A stretch of DNA of 64,000 bases from assembly GCA_040905665.1 (NCBI GenBank), contig JBBDRD010000027.1, forward strand, positions 62,001 to 126,000, in the 5' to 3' direction. Positions 38,217 to 46,162 of the stretch are shown here, one piece after another. The stretch comes from DASVCN01 sp040905665. Lineage in GTDB: Bacteria > Deinococcota > Deinococci > Deinococcales > Trueperaceae. The first letter of the stretch is position 1, and every line of letters begins with the position of its first letter. The position numbers were made by a program, and so were the translations under genes. The notes under the pieces are model-generated. The model searched no databases. It worked only from the letters and a program-made list of their open reading frames with translations, and was not told where the DNA came from.

Positions 38217-39344
38217 GTGGCTGGCGGCGTGAGCAGTACAAGTTCGACGCAAACCTCTTCCTTCGAAATCGACGACAGGAGCAACGAGATAGATAGCCGT
38301 TTGATCCTTACGAACCAACATTTGTCCGGCGCCTACCCGGCCTCGCCCACCTACGCGCAGTACCGCTACTGCTGGCTGCGCGACGGCTCGTTCATCGCCT
38401 ACGCAATGGATCGGGAGGGAGAGAGTGAAAGTGCGGCGGCGTTCCACCGGTGGGCGGCCGCCACGGTACTAACCCAAGCCAAGGATATACGCGAGCTCAT
38501 CCGCCGGAGCGAACGTGGCGAACCGATTCTCGAACACGAGTTCCTCCCCGCACGCTTTGGCGTTGATGGCGAGTGGCAGCAGGACGGTTGGCCGAACTTC
38601 CAGTTGGACGGTTACGGCCACTGGTTATGGAGCCTGGGGGAGCACCTGCGACGGGCACGAGCCCGGGATGTGTCAGCGGAGGTCGTCGACGCCGCGCGCC
38701 TGGTGGGCGACTACCTCAGGGTGTTCTGGCAGGAGCCGTGCTACGACGCCTGGGAGGAGTACCGCAGTCAGCTTCACACCTCGACTTTGGCTTCGATCTA
38801 TGGCGGGCTCGCTGCGATGGGCGAAACCTTGCTACCTGAGCTGCAGGCCGTGGCGGCCAAAGTACGGGAGCTGATTCTTGAGGAGTGCGTCACCAACGGC
38901 CGCTTCGTCAAGCACATCGGAAACCCAGCCATCGACGCCTCGTTGCTGTGGTTGAGCACGCCGTTCGCGGTGGTGCCCGAGGATCATCCCTTCATGATCG
39001 CAACGGCAGAGGAGATCGAGCTGACGCTCAATATCACCGGCGGGCTCAGGCGCTACAACGCCGACACCTTCTACGGTGGAGGCGAATGGCTACTGCTCAC
39101 AGCCTGGCTAGGCTGGTACTACACGCGTTTGGGCAAGCTTGAACGGGCTAGCGAGTGCCTGGCCTGGGTCGAGTCGCACCGCGACCACGACGGCTCGCTT
39201 CCAGAGCAGGTGAGCTCCGAGGCTGGCAACGATCGCTTCCTGGACTACTGGACAAGGCGGTGGGGTTCACCTGCAAAACCTCTGCTGTGGTCGCACGCGA
39301 TGGCGCTCGTGTTGCGATGCGAGCTGCAGGCGAAAGAAGATTGA
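38217..39344 (+). CDS. Glycoside hydrolase family 15 (glucoamylase-like)
   Basis: A 375-aa single (alpha/alpha)6-barrel enzyme. GH15 motifs are RYCWLRDGSFIAYAMDR (about 49-65), WPNFQLDGYGHWLWSLGEH, CYDAWEEYRSQLHTSTLA with the presumed catalytic acid Glu, GLRRYNADTFYGGGEWLLLTAWLGWYY, SLPEQVS with the presumed catalytic base Glu, and AKPLLWSHAMALVL. It lacks the N-terminal beta-sandwich usual in bacterial glucoamylases, so it is short. No signal peptide: with GH31 it would hydrolyse imported alpha-glucosides in the cytoplasm. GTG 38217 follows the permease stop by 3 bp. Confidence 0.87.
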   Translation: MAGGVSSTSSTQTSSFEIDDRSNEIDSRLILTNQHLSGAYPASPTYAQYRYCWLRDGSFIAYAMDREGESESAAAFHRWAAATVLTQAKDIRELIRRSERGEPILEHEFLPARFGVDGEWQQDGWPNFQLDGYGHWLWSLGEHLRRARARDVSAEVVDAARLVGDYLRVFWQEPCYDAWEEYRSQLHTSTLASIYGGLAAMGETLLPELQAVAAKVRELILEECVTNGRFVKHIGNPAIDASLLWLSTPFAVVPEDHPFMIATAEEIELTLNITGGLRRYNADTFYGGGEWLLLTAWLGWYYTRLGKLERASECLAWVESHRDHDGSLPEQVSSEAGNDRFLDYWTRRWGSPAKPLLWSHAMALVLRCELQAKED

Positions 39345-39489
39345 AGTCAAGTGCCGCCCCAGCGAATTCCTATCCGTGCGGATCAGGCGAAACGCCCCGA
39401 ACCGCTAAGGGCGGCAGCAGCGGTGCTATTCTCGTTCGTCTGCCGCGACTGCGGTTGACCTGTCGGGAGCCATGCGGAGGCCGCCAACC

Positions 39490-40299
39490 ATGGAAGATCA
39501 CAGCGAGATAATTCGTACAGCCGTCGAGACGAACCGGCGCATGTGGAATGAGACGGCGGCTGTACACGAGCGCAACCGCTTCGCAAGCCTGGTCGCCTCT
39601 TTCCGCGACCCCGGTTACTCGACCCTCGACGAGCTGGAGCTAGCCGTCCTGGGCCGTATCGGTATGGCCGGAAAGTCCGTGGCGCAACTCTCGTGCAACA
39701 ACGGACGCGAACTCATCTCGGTGGAGCGCCTCGGAGCTACTTGCGCCGTGGGCTTCGACGTCTCCGACGCCTTCATCGACCAGGCGCGCCGGTTGGCGCA
39801 AGCCGCGGGTAGCCGCGCCGAGTTCGTACGTACCGACGTGTACGAAATCGAGTCGATGTACACGGAGAGTTTCGATCTCGTCTATGTCACCGTAGGGGCG
39901 ATCGGCTGGATGCCCGACCTGCCGGGCTGGTTCCAGCTCGTTGGGCGCCTCCTGCGTCCCAACGGCCACCTGTTCATATACGAGATGCACCCGGTCCTCG
40001 GCATGTTTGAAGCGCAGGATGGTCCGGTGCTGCGTCACTCGTACTTCCGGAGCGATCCGTTTGTCGAGGAGGCCGCGCCCGACTACCTGGCGCCCGATGT
40101 CGTGGTGACGGCGCCATCGGTGTGGTTCCAACACACCCTGGGAGATATCGTCGGCGGGGCGCTGAGGGCGGGGCTGAAGCTCGAAGATTTCGCCGAGCAC
40201 CAGCATGACCTGTCCGCGGTTTACCGGTCGTTCGCGGAGCTCGAAACGGTGCCGCCTATGAGCTACCACTTGCTTGCAGTCAAGCAAGGCGGGCTCTAG
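39490..40299 (+). CDS. Class I SAM-dependent methyltransferase
   Basis: A 269-aa methyltransferase. Motif I is degenerate (VAQLSCNNGRELISVERLG, about 68-86, where CNNG replaces GxGxG), motif II VGFDVSDAFIDQARRLA, motif III AEFVRTDVYEIE, and motif IV FDLVYVTVGAIGW follow; LLRPNGHLFIYEMHP is motif V. The C-terminal third is Glu/Asp rich and probably binds the substrate. The HPV and EMHP segments are shared by a widespread group of small-molecule methyltransferases of unknown substrate. I chose ATG 39490 because GGAGG lies 9 bases before it. It is not linked to an obvious pathway. Confidence 0.82.
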   Translation: MEDHSEIIRTAVETNRRMWNETAAVHERNRFASLVASFRDPGYSTLDELELAVLGRIGMAGKSVAQLSCNNGRELISVERLGATCAVGFDVSDAFIDQARRLAQAAGSRAEFVRTDVYEIESMYTESFDLVYVTVGAIGWMPDLPGWFQLVGRLLRPNGHLFIYEMHPVLGMFEAQDGPVLRHSYFRSDPFVEEAAPDYLAPDVVVTAPSVWFQHTLGDIVGGALRAGLKLEDFAEHQHDLSAVYRSFAELETVPPMSYHLLAVKQGGL

Positions 40300-40417
40300 T
40301 CGCTCCACTCACGCACCCTCGGCTGGTCGCAACTCGACCGGTCAAACAATTTACCTCCGAGCACGTCGTTCGCGCCGTTGTTCTCCCGCGATGACCGCGG
40401 CGTCCTCTCCCTCCGGT

Positions 40418-40465
40418 TGCCGAACTGCTTATGTGCCGAACTGCTTAGTTGCCGAACTGAACATT
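40418..40465. repeat. 16-bp tandem repeat, three copies
   Basis: TGCCGAACTG recurs at 40418, 40434 and 40450 with a strict 16-bp period; the first two units are TGCCGAACTGCTTA plus two variable bases and the third is diverged at its end. The array runs from the intergenic space into the last codons of the VOC gene, whose stop is inside the second unit. It looks like slippage or duplication at a gene end. Confidence 0.8.
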
Positions 40466-40891
40466 TCCTGTGTAGCTAACCATCCACTGCACGCCAAACT
40501 TGTCGGCACAGGAGCCGTACTTCTCGGCCCACTCGGTCCTCTGTAGGGCCATCTCGACCTTGCCCCCTGCCGCCAGCGCATCGAAGAGATTGTCCGCTTC
40601 CTCCGGAGAATCGGCCTCCAGATAGATGTAGAAATTGTTCCCCATGGTCAAGGACTGTCCCATCGACTCAAGTGCGTCGGTCGCCATCAGGAGGCTGTTC
40701 TTCCCGATCTTCAGCCCGATGTGCATGATCTTGTCGCGGTCGGCCCCGGTTAGACGGTTCCCGTCCGCCATGTCCCCGACGTCGCTGAATCGGATCAAGT
40801 TAAGGAACTCACCGCCGAACACGGATCTGTAGAAGTTGAACGCTTCTTCGCTGTTGCCGTTGAAGTTGAGGTAGGTGCTTGCTGTCGCCAT
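40445..40891 (-). CDS. VOC-family PhnB-like protein
   Basis: A 148-aa protein of the PhnB/DUF3-demethylubiquinone-like VOC superfamily: YLNFNGNSEEAFNFYRSVFGGEF (about 6-28), KIMHIGLKIGKNSLLMATDAL, NFYIYLEADSPEEADNLFDALAAGG, and DKFGVQWMVSYTG. These proteins fold as paired beta-alpha-beta modules and usually dimerise; a metal-independent role is common and the true activity is unknown. ATG 40891 has GGGAG upstream. Its 3' end overlaps the 16-bp tandem repeat. Confidence 0.85.
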   Translation of the reverse strand: MATASTYLNFNGNSEEAFNFYRSVFGGEFLNLIRFSDVGDMADGNRLTGADRDKIMHIGLKIGKNSLLMATDALESMGQSLTMGNNFYIYLEADSPEEADNLFDALAAGGKVEMALQRTEWAEKYGSCADKFGVQWMVSYTGNVQFGN

Positions 40892-40935
40892 GACCGTCTC
40901 CCTTGCGCAGTTACATCGTGGCGGTAAGTATCTGT

Positions 40936-41349
40936 CTACCGCCAGTCCAGCTGCTTCAAATCCTCGATTTCGCGGAAATGCCGGTCATTTTCGAGCAGCG
41001 CGAGTTCGCGGCGAATGCAGATCGCAGCGATGAGGGCGTCGCCGGAAGGAATCGTCGTCCCCTTAACCCGTAGCTGGCGAGAGATTTCCCCGGCCCGTCG
41101 GAAGTCATCGCGAGTTGTGTCCAGGAACGGCAACGAGGCGAAGTTCTCCTGCAAGGTCGCCCGCTCACCCTGCCGAAGGCCCTGCAGTAGCTCCATTTCC
41201 ACGATCCCGCAGGTCAGTACTCGATCCTCGACGATCAGACGGTCGAGCACGTCTGCTACTAGTCGGTCCTGTTCGGAAGCTCGAGATCCCCGAAAGAAAG
41301 CGATCCACACGTTCGTATCGGCGAGGACTTTAGCTTGACGAGCGCTCAA
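40936..41349 (-). CDS. vapC: PIN-domain toxin (VapC)
   Basis: A 137-aa PIN-domain ribonuclease. The acidic metal-binding residues expected in VapC are present: Asp in LADTNVWIAFF (about 11), Glu in GIVEMELLQG (about 52), Asp in IPSGDALIAAI (about 99), and Asp in ALLENDRHF (about 117). VapC toxins cleave tRNA or rRNA until bound by VapB. Translation starts at TTG 41349, inside the 3' end of the antitoxin gene (overlap 20 bp), a classic coupled arrangement. Confidence 0.9.
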   Translation of the reverse strand: MSARQAKVLADTNVWIAFFRGSRASEQDRLVADVLDRLIVEDRVLTCGIVEMELLQGLRQGERATLQENFASLPFLDTTRDDFRRAGEISRQLRVKGTTIPSGDALIAAICIRRELALLENDRHFREIEDLKQLDWR

Positions 41350-41551
41350 GCTGCTCCTCGACGTCGGCTTGGTCGGTTAGTTCAGTGCCAACCATATCGA
41401 GCTTGCCACGTAGAGCGCGAAGTCGCTCGAGCCTGCTGCGGCGAACGAAGTGCTCCACTGCGGTCTGTATTGCTGCGGTGCGGGAATCAGCCTTGGTAAT
41501 GGCCATGAGGTCGTCGAAGAGCCCGTCGGGAATCTGAATGGTTGTTCTCAC
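41330..41551 (-). CDS. vapB: VapB-type ribbon-helix-helix antitoxin
   Basis: A 73-aa antitoxin. An N-terminal ribbon-helix-helix (RTTIQIPDGLFDDLMAIT, SRTAAIQTAVEHFVRR) supplies DNA binding, and the C-terminal tail (LRALRGKLDMVGTELT, ending EEQLERSSS) binds VapC. I chose GTG 41551 because GGGAGG lies six bases upstream; the long frame to 41821 overlaps MoeB and is an artefact. It should repress the vapBC promoter, which would lie in 41552-41694; no consensus boxes are obvious there. Confidence 0.85.
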   Translation of the reverse strand: MRTTIQIPDGLFDDLMAITKADSRTAAIQTAVEHFVRRSRLERLRALRGKLDMVGTELTDQADVEEQLERSSS

Positions 41552-41694
41552 GATTCGCCTCCCTTCACCAAAGTATAGATGGTTTTCGTGTGCCTTCATG
41601 CACTTCATATGGCGATGAACCGGGTCGGCATGCCGGTGCTGTTGCGCGCCATTCCAATTTTGGCAAGGGCGGGACCCCGTCACGGACCAGGCTC

Positions 41695-42807
41695 CTAGCC
41701 GATTGCTAGTAGCCGCCGCCAACCCAGGTAACCGCCCTCCAGATTCGCCAACCTGTTGAACCCGGCGCATTTGAGGAGTTCGGCTGCCTCGGCGCCCCTG
41801 CCACCGCGCTGGCACTGACACACGACAAGCCGCTCATGCCAGTCGCCCAGTTCTCCGAGCCGCTGGGGTAGCTCGCGCAACGGAATGTTCCAAGCTCCGC
41901 TGATGCCGCCCGCGACCACCTCGGCCGGCTCACGAACGTCCAGGAGGAGGTGGTCGACCCCGCCCATACGCAACTCTTCGAGTTCCTCGGGCGTCATTGG
42001 CTGGACGCTTTGCACAGCAGCGGCTGCCTGCTCGATACTCTTTACCTCTGAGATGCTGGGCTCGTCTCCGCAGAGCGGACAGGCGGAGTCCCTCCCCAGG
42101 CGCAGCTCGCTCCAGCGCATGCCAAGTGCGTCGTATCGAAGCAGACGTCCGATCAACGGCTCGCCGATCCCCGCGAGTAACTTCACCGCCTCGGTGGCCT
42201 GCACCATGCCGATAACCCCTGGCAGCATACCGAGCACGCCCGCCTGTGAGCAGGAGGGAACCGAATCGGCAGGTGGAGGGTGGGGGAAGAGGCAGCGGTA
42301 GCAGGGGCCCTTTCGGGGAGCGAATACCGTTACTTGTCCTTCAAATCGATAGATGGAACCGTGCATGACCGGCCGGCGCTCGAAGTAGGCAGCGTCGTTG
42401 ATCAGGTAGCGAGTGGGGAAGTTATCCGACCCGTCGAGCACCAGATCGTACTCGCTCAGTAACGCCCGGGAGTTGCCCTCGTCGAGGCGGAAATCGTGGA
42501 TCTCGACGGCGACGTCCGGATTGAGATCCCGGACTGCGCGCTCTGCCGAGGCGGCCTTAGGGGAGCCTACGTCGTGATTCCGGTGTACGACCTGACGCTG
42601 AAGGTTGCTCATGTCGACCACGTCGTCGTCGACTATGCCCAAGCGGCCGATACCCGCCGCGGCCAGGTACAGCAGCGCGGGGGAGCCCAGTCCGCCTGCT
42701 CCGACCACCAGCACTGAACTCTCCAGCAGCCGCTCCTGTGCCGCGGCGCCGAACTCCTCGAGCTTCAGGTGTCGGTCGTAGCGCGCGCGTTGAGCGTCAC
42801 TGAGCAC
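41695..42807 (-). CDS. MoeB/ThiF adenylyltransferase with rhodanese domain (MoeZ type)
   Basis: A 370-aa fusion. Residues 1-265 are the ThiF/E1-like adenylyltransferase: VVGAGGLGSPALLYLAAAGIG (about 35-55) nucleotide motif, DDDVVDMSNLQRQVVH, DNFPTRYLINDA, and two zinc CxxC motifs (GPCYRCLF and ACPLCGD). Residues about 275-370 are a rhodanese with active-site Cys in VCQCQRGGRGAEAAELL. Such MoeZ/UBA4-type proteins adenylate and then sulfurate MoaD (and ThiS-like carriers). The gene is divergent from moeA, and the downstream moaD ends GG as needed. The start is GTG 42807. Confidence 0.92.
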   Translation of the reverse strand: MLSDAQRARYDRHLKLEEFGAAAQERLLESSVLVVGAGGLGSPALLYLAAAGIGRLGIVDDDVVDMSNLQRQVVHRNHDVGSPKAASAERAVRDLNPDVAVEIHDFRLDEGNSRALLSEYDLVLDGSDNFPTRYLINDAAYFERRPVMHGSIYRFEGQVTVFAPRKGPCYRCLFPHPPPADSVPSCSQAGVLGMLPGVIGMVQATEAVKLLAGIGEPLIGRLLRYDALGMRWSELRLGRDSACPLCGDEPSISEVKSIEQAAAAVQSVQPMTPEELEELRMGGVDHLLLDVREPAEVVAGGISGAWNIPLRELPQRLGELGDWHERLVVCQCQRGGRGAEAAELLKCAGFNRLANLEGGYLGWRRLLAIG

Positions 42808-43001
42808 TGATTACCACCGCCATTGCATCTCTGGAAGAACTGTTTGCCCCGACCATCACGGTTACCTGCCCCATTGCCGAGGATAGCACCGGCCGCTCGC
42901 CCTCCCCCGGGAGCTCTGTTTGGTGAGCAATCATCTGCCGACGAAACGAGGATCAGTCGGACCCGTGCTAAAGTCGCAGCGCGTCCACGGGGAGGACTCG
43001 C

Positions 43002-44261
43002 ATGATCGAGGTTGGGCAAGCTGACAGGATTTTGGCGGAGAACGTCGCTCTGCTCCCGACCTACGACTGCCAGCTGGAAAATGCTCACGGCAAGGTTCTG
43101 CGTGAGGATATTCGAGCCGATCGGGACCAGCCTCCCTACCACCGTGTAACGATGGACGGAATCGCGATCTCCACGGCAGCCTTCGATCGCGGTGTGAGGG
43201 CGTTCCATCGGCAAGGAGTCCAGGCTGCCGGTCGACCGCCGCTCAGATTGACGAGCCCCGACGGCTTCATCGAAGTGATGACAGGAGGCGTGCTACCCGA
43301 GGGCTGCGACGCCGTGATCAGGATAGAGGACGTGGAGCTTAGGGACGCTACGGCGTTTCTCGAGTACGACGTCTCCCCCACGCCAATGCAGTACGTACAC
43401 CTGAGGGGTAGCGATGGTGTTGCCGGAGACGTGGTTCTGCGCAAGGGAGTGCGCCTCTCCCCGGCCCACGTCGCCATCGCAGCCTCGATCGGATCATCCT
43501 TCCTGCGGGTGAGTTCCAGTCCAGCGGTAGCGGTCGTATCTACCGGTGACGAGCTTGTCGAGCTAGCGTCCGAGGTGGAGGAGTACCAGGTCCGAAGGTC
43601 CAACGTGTACGCTATTTCGGCCGCCCTGTCGGCGGGCGGCTACGGGGAGCCCAACCTCTGCCATGTGGGCGACGATCGGGCGGCGCTGTCCTCGGTACTC
43701 GCCGACCTGCTCGACCGTTGCGACCTGCTAGTTCTCACCGGAGGCGTCTCCATGGGCAAGTTCGACTTCGTTTCCGAGGTCCTTGCCGAACTGGGCGTGG
43801 AGAACCACATCCACAGGGTCAGGCAGCGGCCGGGCAAGCCGCTCTGGTTCGGAGCCCGGGGAGAGAAGGCCGTCTTCGCCCTGCCCGGCAACCCGGTATC
43901 GGCCCTCGTCTGTCTCTATCGTTACGTGCTGCCGTACGTGGAGAGGGCGAGTGGGGCTCCTTATCGCTCGCCCCGACGAGTAAGGCTTTCCCGGGAGGCA
44001 AAGACCCTTCCCGAGTTCACCCGCTTCCTGCCGGTCACACTCGACAGCCGGGCCGGCGAGCTCACCGCCTCGCCCGTTGAAATCAACACCTCCGGAGACT
44101 TCCTGTCACTGGGCGGCAGCGACGGCTTCGTAGAGCTCGCCCCGGCGAGCCAGAGGGTCTTGAAGACACAATCCAATCGGAGTGACGGTGTGCTCGCCCT
44201 CACTAGCCAGGGGGCGGCGGCCGGGGCAGAGGTTCCGTTCTACTCGTGGAGGGTGACATGA
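43002..44261 (+). CDS. moeA: Molybdopterin molybdotransferase MoeA
   Basis: A 419-aa MoeA. It has VLREDIRADRDQPPYHRVTMDGIAI (about 30-54), GVLPEGCDAVIRIEDVE, the MoeA domain III motifs VSTGDELVELASE and LVLTGGVSMGKFDFVSEVLAELG (Asp for Mg/MPT-AMP), and QRPGKPLWFGARGEKAVFALPGNPVSALV (about 275-303). It inserts molybdate into adenylylated molybdopterin. ATG 43002 follows GGGGAGGACTCGC. It opens the plus-strand Moco operon; spacing to moaC is 37 bp. Confidence 0.95.
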   Translation: MIEVGQADRILAENVALLPTYDCQLENAHGKVLREDIRADRDQPPYHRVTMDGIAISTAAFDRGVRAFHRQGVQAAGRPPLRLTSPDGFIEVMTGGVLPEGCDAVIRIEDVELRDATAFLEYDVSPTPMQYVHLRGSDGVAGDVVLRKGVRLSPAHVAIAASIGSSFLRVSSSPAVAVVSTGDELVELASEVEEYQVRRSNVYAISAALSAGGYGEPNLCHVGDDRAALSSVLADLLDRCDLLVLTGGVSMGKFDFVSEVLAELGVENHIHRVRQRPGKPLWFGARGEKAVFALPGNPVSALVCLYRYVLPYVERASGAPYRSPRRVRLSREAKTLPEFTRFLPVTLDSRAGELTASPVEINTSGDFLSLGGSDGFVELAPASQRVLKTQSNRSDGVLALTSQGAAAGAEVPFYSWRVT

Positions 44262-44298
44262 TCGCATTTGCTGTCACAAGTCTAGCGAGGGAGTTGAG

Positions 44299-44766
44299 AT
44301 GCTGACGCACGTCGACGAAGAGAACCGCTCGCGAATGGTTGATGTGGGTGAGAAAGCCGTGACGCAGCGCAGAGCCCACGCCCGCGCCCTCATCTTTCTG
44401 CCGGCCGAGGTGCAGGAGGCGGTCGACGGCGACGATATCAGAAGCAAGAAAGGGCCCGTCTTCCACACTGCGATGATCGCGGGCGTGATGGCGGCCAAGA
44501 GGACGAGCGAGCTGATTCCGCTCTGTCACCCGTTGGCGATCGAGGATTGCAGAGTGGATATCGCCCTCAACGGCGACGGGAAGCTCCGGGTGGACTGCAT
44601 CGTGTCCCTTCATGGAAAAACCGGAGTGGAGATGGAGGCGCTCACGGGCGCCTCTGTCGCGGCTCTGACCGTGTACGACATGTGCAAGGCGCTGTCGCAC
44701 GAGATCGTCATCGAGGAAGTACGCCTGATTGAGAAGCGGGGAGGCAAGCGTGACTTCGGTCCGTAA
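44299..44766 (+). CDS. moaC: Cyclic pyranopterin monophosphate synthase MoaC
   Basis: A 155-aa MoaC. Family signatures are MVDVGEKAVTQRRAHARALIFLP (about 13-35), KKGPVFHTAMIAGVMAAKRTSELIPLCHPL (about 50-79), and VEMEALTGASVAALTVYDMCKAL with the catalytic Asp and Lys (about 115-138). It converts 3',8-cyclo-GTP made by MoaA to cyclic pyranopterin monophosphate. It overlaps the mobA start by 17 bp, implying coupling. Confidence 0.96.
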   Translation: MLTHVDEENRSRMVDVGEKAVTQRRAHARALIFLPAEVQEAVDGDDIRSKKGPVFHTAMIAGVMAAKRTSELIPLCHPLAIEDCRVDIALNGDGKLRVDCIVSLHGKTGVEMEALTGASVAALTVYDMCKALSHEIVIEEVRLIEKRGGKRDFGP

Positions 44767-45415
44767 TGACAGCGCTCGTTTTGACAAGGCAGAGAGGCTC
44801 GAAGCCGATCCGGCTCCTCTGCACGGTCTGGTTCTTGTGGGTGGACAAAGCAGCCGAATGGGCCGGCCCAAGTGGGCGCTGCGCTACCGTGGAGAACCGC
44901 ACGGTTTGGCGCTCTACCGCACCGTGTCGCACTTTTGCGACCAGACCTTCCTCTCGATCCGGCCCGAGCAGGAGTCCGACCCGGAGTTGAGCGACTACCC
45001 GCACATCAGCGATCGGTTCCCGGGGATGGGTTCGCTGGGAGGAATTCTCTCCGCCATGACGAAATACCCGCAGGCTGCGTGGCTGGTTGTCGCCTGTGAT
45101 CTGCCGTTCCTGGAGGCGGGCACCATGGAACGGCTATTGGCTGACAGGGATCCCTCGAAGTGCGCCACCAGCTACCGCAGCCCCTTCGATGGCATGCCGG
45201 AGCCGCTGTGCGCGGTCTACGAGCCCGAGGCGTGCCTCCGGCTTTTGCAGACGGCGGAGCTTGGGCACAACTGCGCCCGAAAGATGCTGATGAACTCCGA
45301 GGTGGAGGTCATCGAAAGCAGAGATCCGCGTGAGTTGACTAACGTTAATCAGCCGCACGAGTACGAGGAAGCGGTGGCGCGCCTGCGTGCCGAAGGGCAG
45401 GCCCAGCGTGAGTGA
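44750..45415 (+). CDS. mobA: Molybdenum cofactor guanylyltransferase MobA
   Basis: A 221-aa nucleotidyltransferase. Its N-terminus LHGLVLVGGQSSRMGRPKWALRYRG (about 20-44) is the GGxSxRMGxxK nucleotide loop of MobA. GMGSLGGILSAMTKYPQAAWLVVACDLPFL holds the catalytic Asp, and DGMPEPLCAVYEPEA the Moco contact. It attaches GMP to Mo-molybdopterin. I chose GTG 44750 because GGGGAGG lies just upstream; TTG 44729 is the alternative. It overlaps moaC and moaD. A bis-MGD enzyme is implied somewhere in the genome. Confidence 0.86.
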   Translation: MTSVRNDSARFDKAERLEADPAPLHGLVLVGGQSSRMGRPKWALRYRGEPHGLALYRTVSHFCDQTFLSIRPEQESDPELSDYPHISDRFPGMGSLGGILSAMTKYPQAAWLVVACDLPFLEAGTMERLLADRDPSKCATSYRSPFDGMPEPLCAVYEPEACLRLLQTAELGHNCARKMLMNSEVEVIESRDPRELTNVNQPHEYEEAVARLRAEGQAQRE

Positions 45416-45659
45416 GCCGAAGAGCGTGAGCCTCGACTACTTCGCCATTTTCCGCGAGGTGCGTAAGAAGGACCGCGAGACCATTTCGACTTCGGCCGGT
45501 ACTCTTGGCGAGCTTTACGAGGAGCTGCGCGAGCGGTACCACTTCTTGCTGCCCCAGGCGTCGCTTCGCGTTGCCGTCAACGACGAATTCGCTTCATGGG
45601 ACAGCCTCCTTTCCGAAGGTGACCGAGTGACGTTCATCCCGCCGGTGGCGGGAGGCTGA
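45408..45659 (+). CDS. moaD: Molybdopterin synthase small subunit MoaD
   Basis: An 83-aa ubiquitin-fold sulfur carrier: LDYFAIFREVRKKDRETIS start, LGELYEELRERYHFLLP, LRVAVNDEFASWDSLLSEGDRVTFIPPVAGG end. The C-terminal GlyGly is thiocarboxylated by the MoeB-rhodanese protein and passed to MoaE. GTG 45408 overlaps the mobA stop; the 1-bp gap to moaE suggests translational coupling. Confidence 0.93.
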   Translation: MSEPKSVSLDYFAIFREVRKKDRETISTSAGTLGELYEELRERYHFLLPQASLRVAVNDEFASWDSLLSEGDRVTFIPPVAGG

Positions 45660-45660
45660 A

Positions 45661-46101
45661 GTGTTCGCCGTCGTCAGAGAAGCTATCGACGTGACCCGCT
45701 GGAACCGGCTGGTGGAAGACGATTCGGCCGGCGCGTTCGTGTTCTTCGAGGGCAGGGTGCGCGACAACGCCGAGGGGCGCAAAGTGCAGTCGCTGGCCTA
45801 CGAGGTCTACGATGTGTTGGCCGAGAAGGAGGGAGCGCGGCTCCTCCACGAGGCGCTCGCCAGGTTCCCGATCGCCAGGGCCGCCTGCGTACACCGGGCG
45901 GGCCACCTTAGCATCGGCGACACGGCGGTGTGGGTCGGAGTGTCCGGCGCTCATCGAACCGGGGCCTTCGAGGCGTGTCGCTTCATCATCGATGAGCTCA
46001 AACAGCGGGTTCCGATATGGAAGAAGGAGTTCTATGCGGAGGGTGACTCCGGTTGGGTAGACCACTCCGCCGTTGGAGCGCGTGCCGTTAGACAGCCGTG
46101 A
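45661..46101 (+). CDS. moaE: Molybdopterin synthase large subunit MoaE
   Basis: A 146-aa MoaE. Family motifs: GAFVFFEGRVRDNAEGRKV (about 24-42), LAYEVYDVLAEKEG, VHRAGHLSIGDTAVWVGVSGAHR (about 78-100), and IDELKQRVPIWKKEFYAEG, which carries the catalytic Lys residues. With MoaD it converts cyclic pyranopterin monophosphate to molybdopterin. GTG 45661 is preceded by GGCGGGAGG. Confidence 0.95.
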   Translation: MFAVVREAIDVTRWNRLVEDDSAGAFVFFEGRVRDNAEGRKVQSLAYEVYDVLAEKEGARLLHEALARFPIARAACVHRAGHLSIGDTAVWVGVSGAHRTGAFEACRFIIDELKQRVPIWKKEFYAEGDSGWVDHSAVGARAVRQP

Positions 46102-46162
46102 ACAGGAGCCGAGGAGTGGTCCTGCGAATATGGTGGCAGGCAACTTGGGGAGGGGGTTTTGA

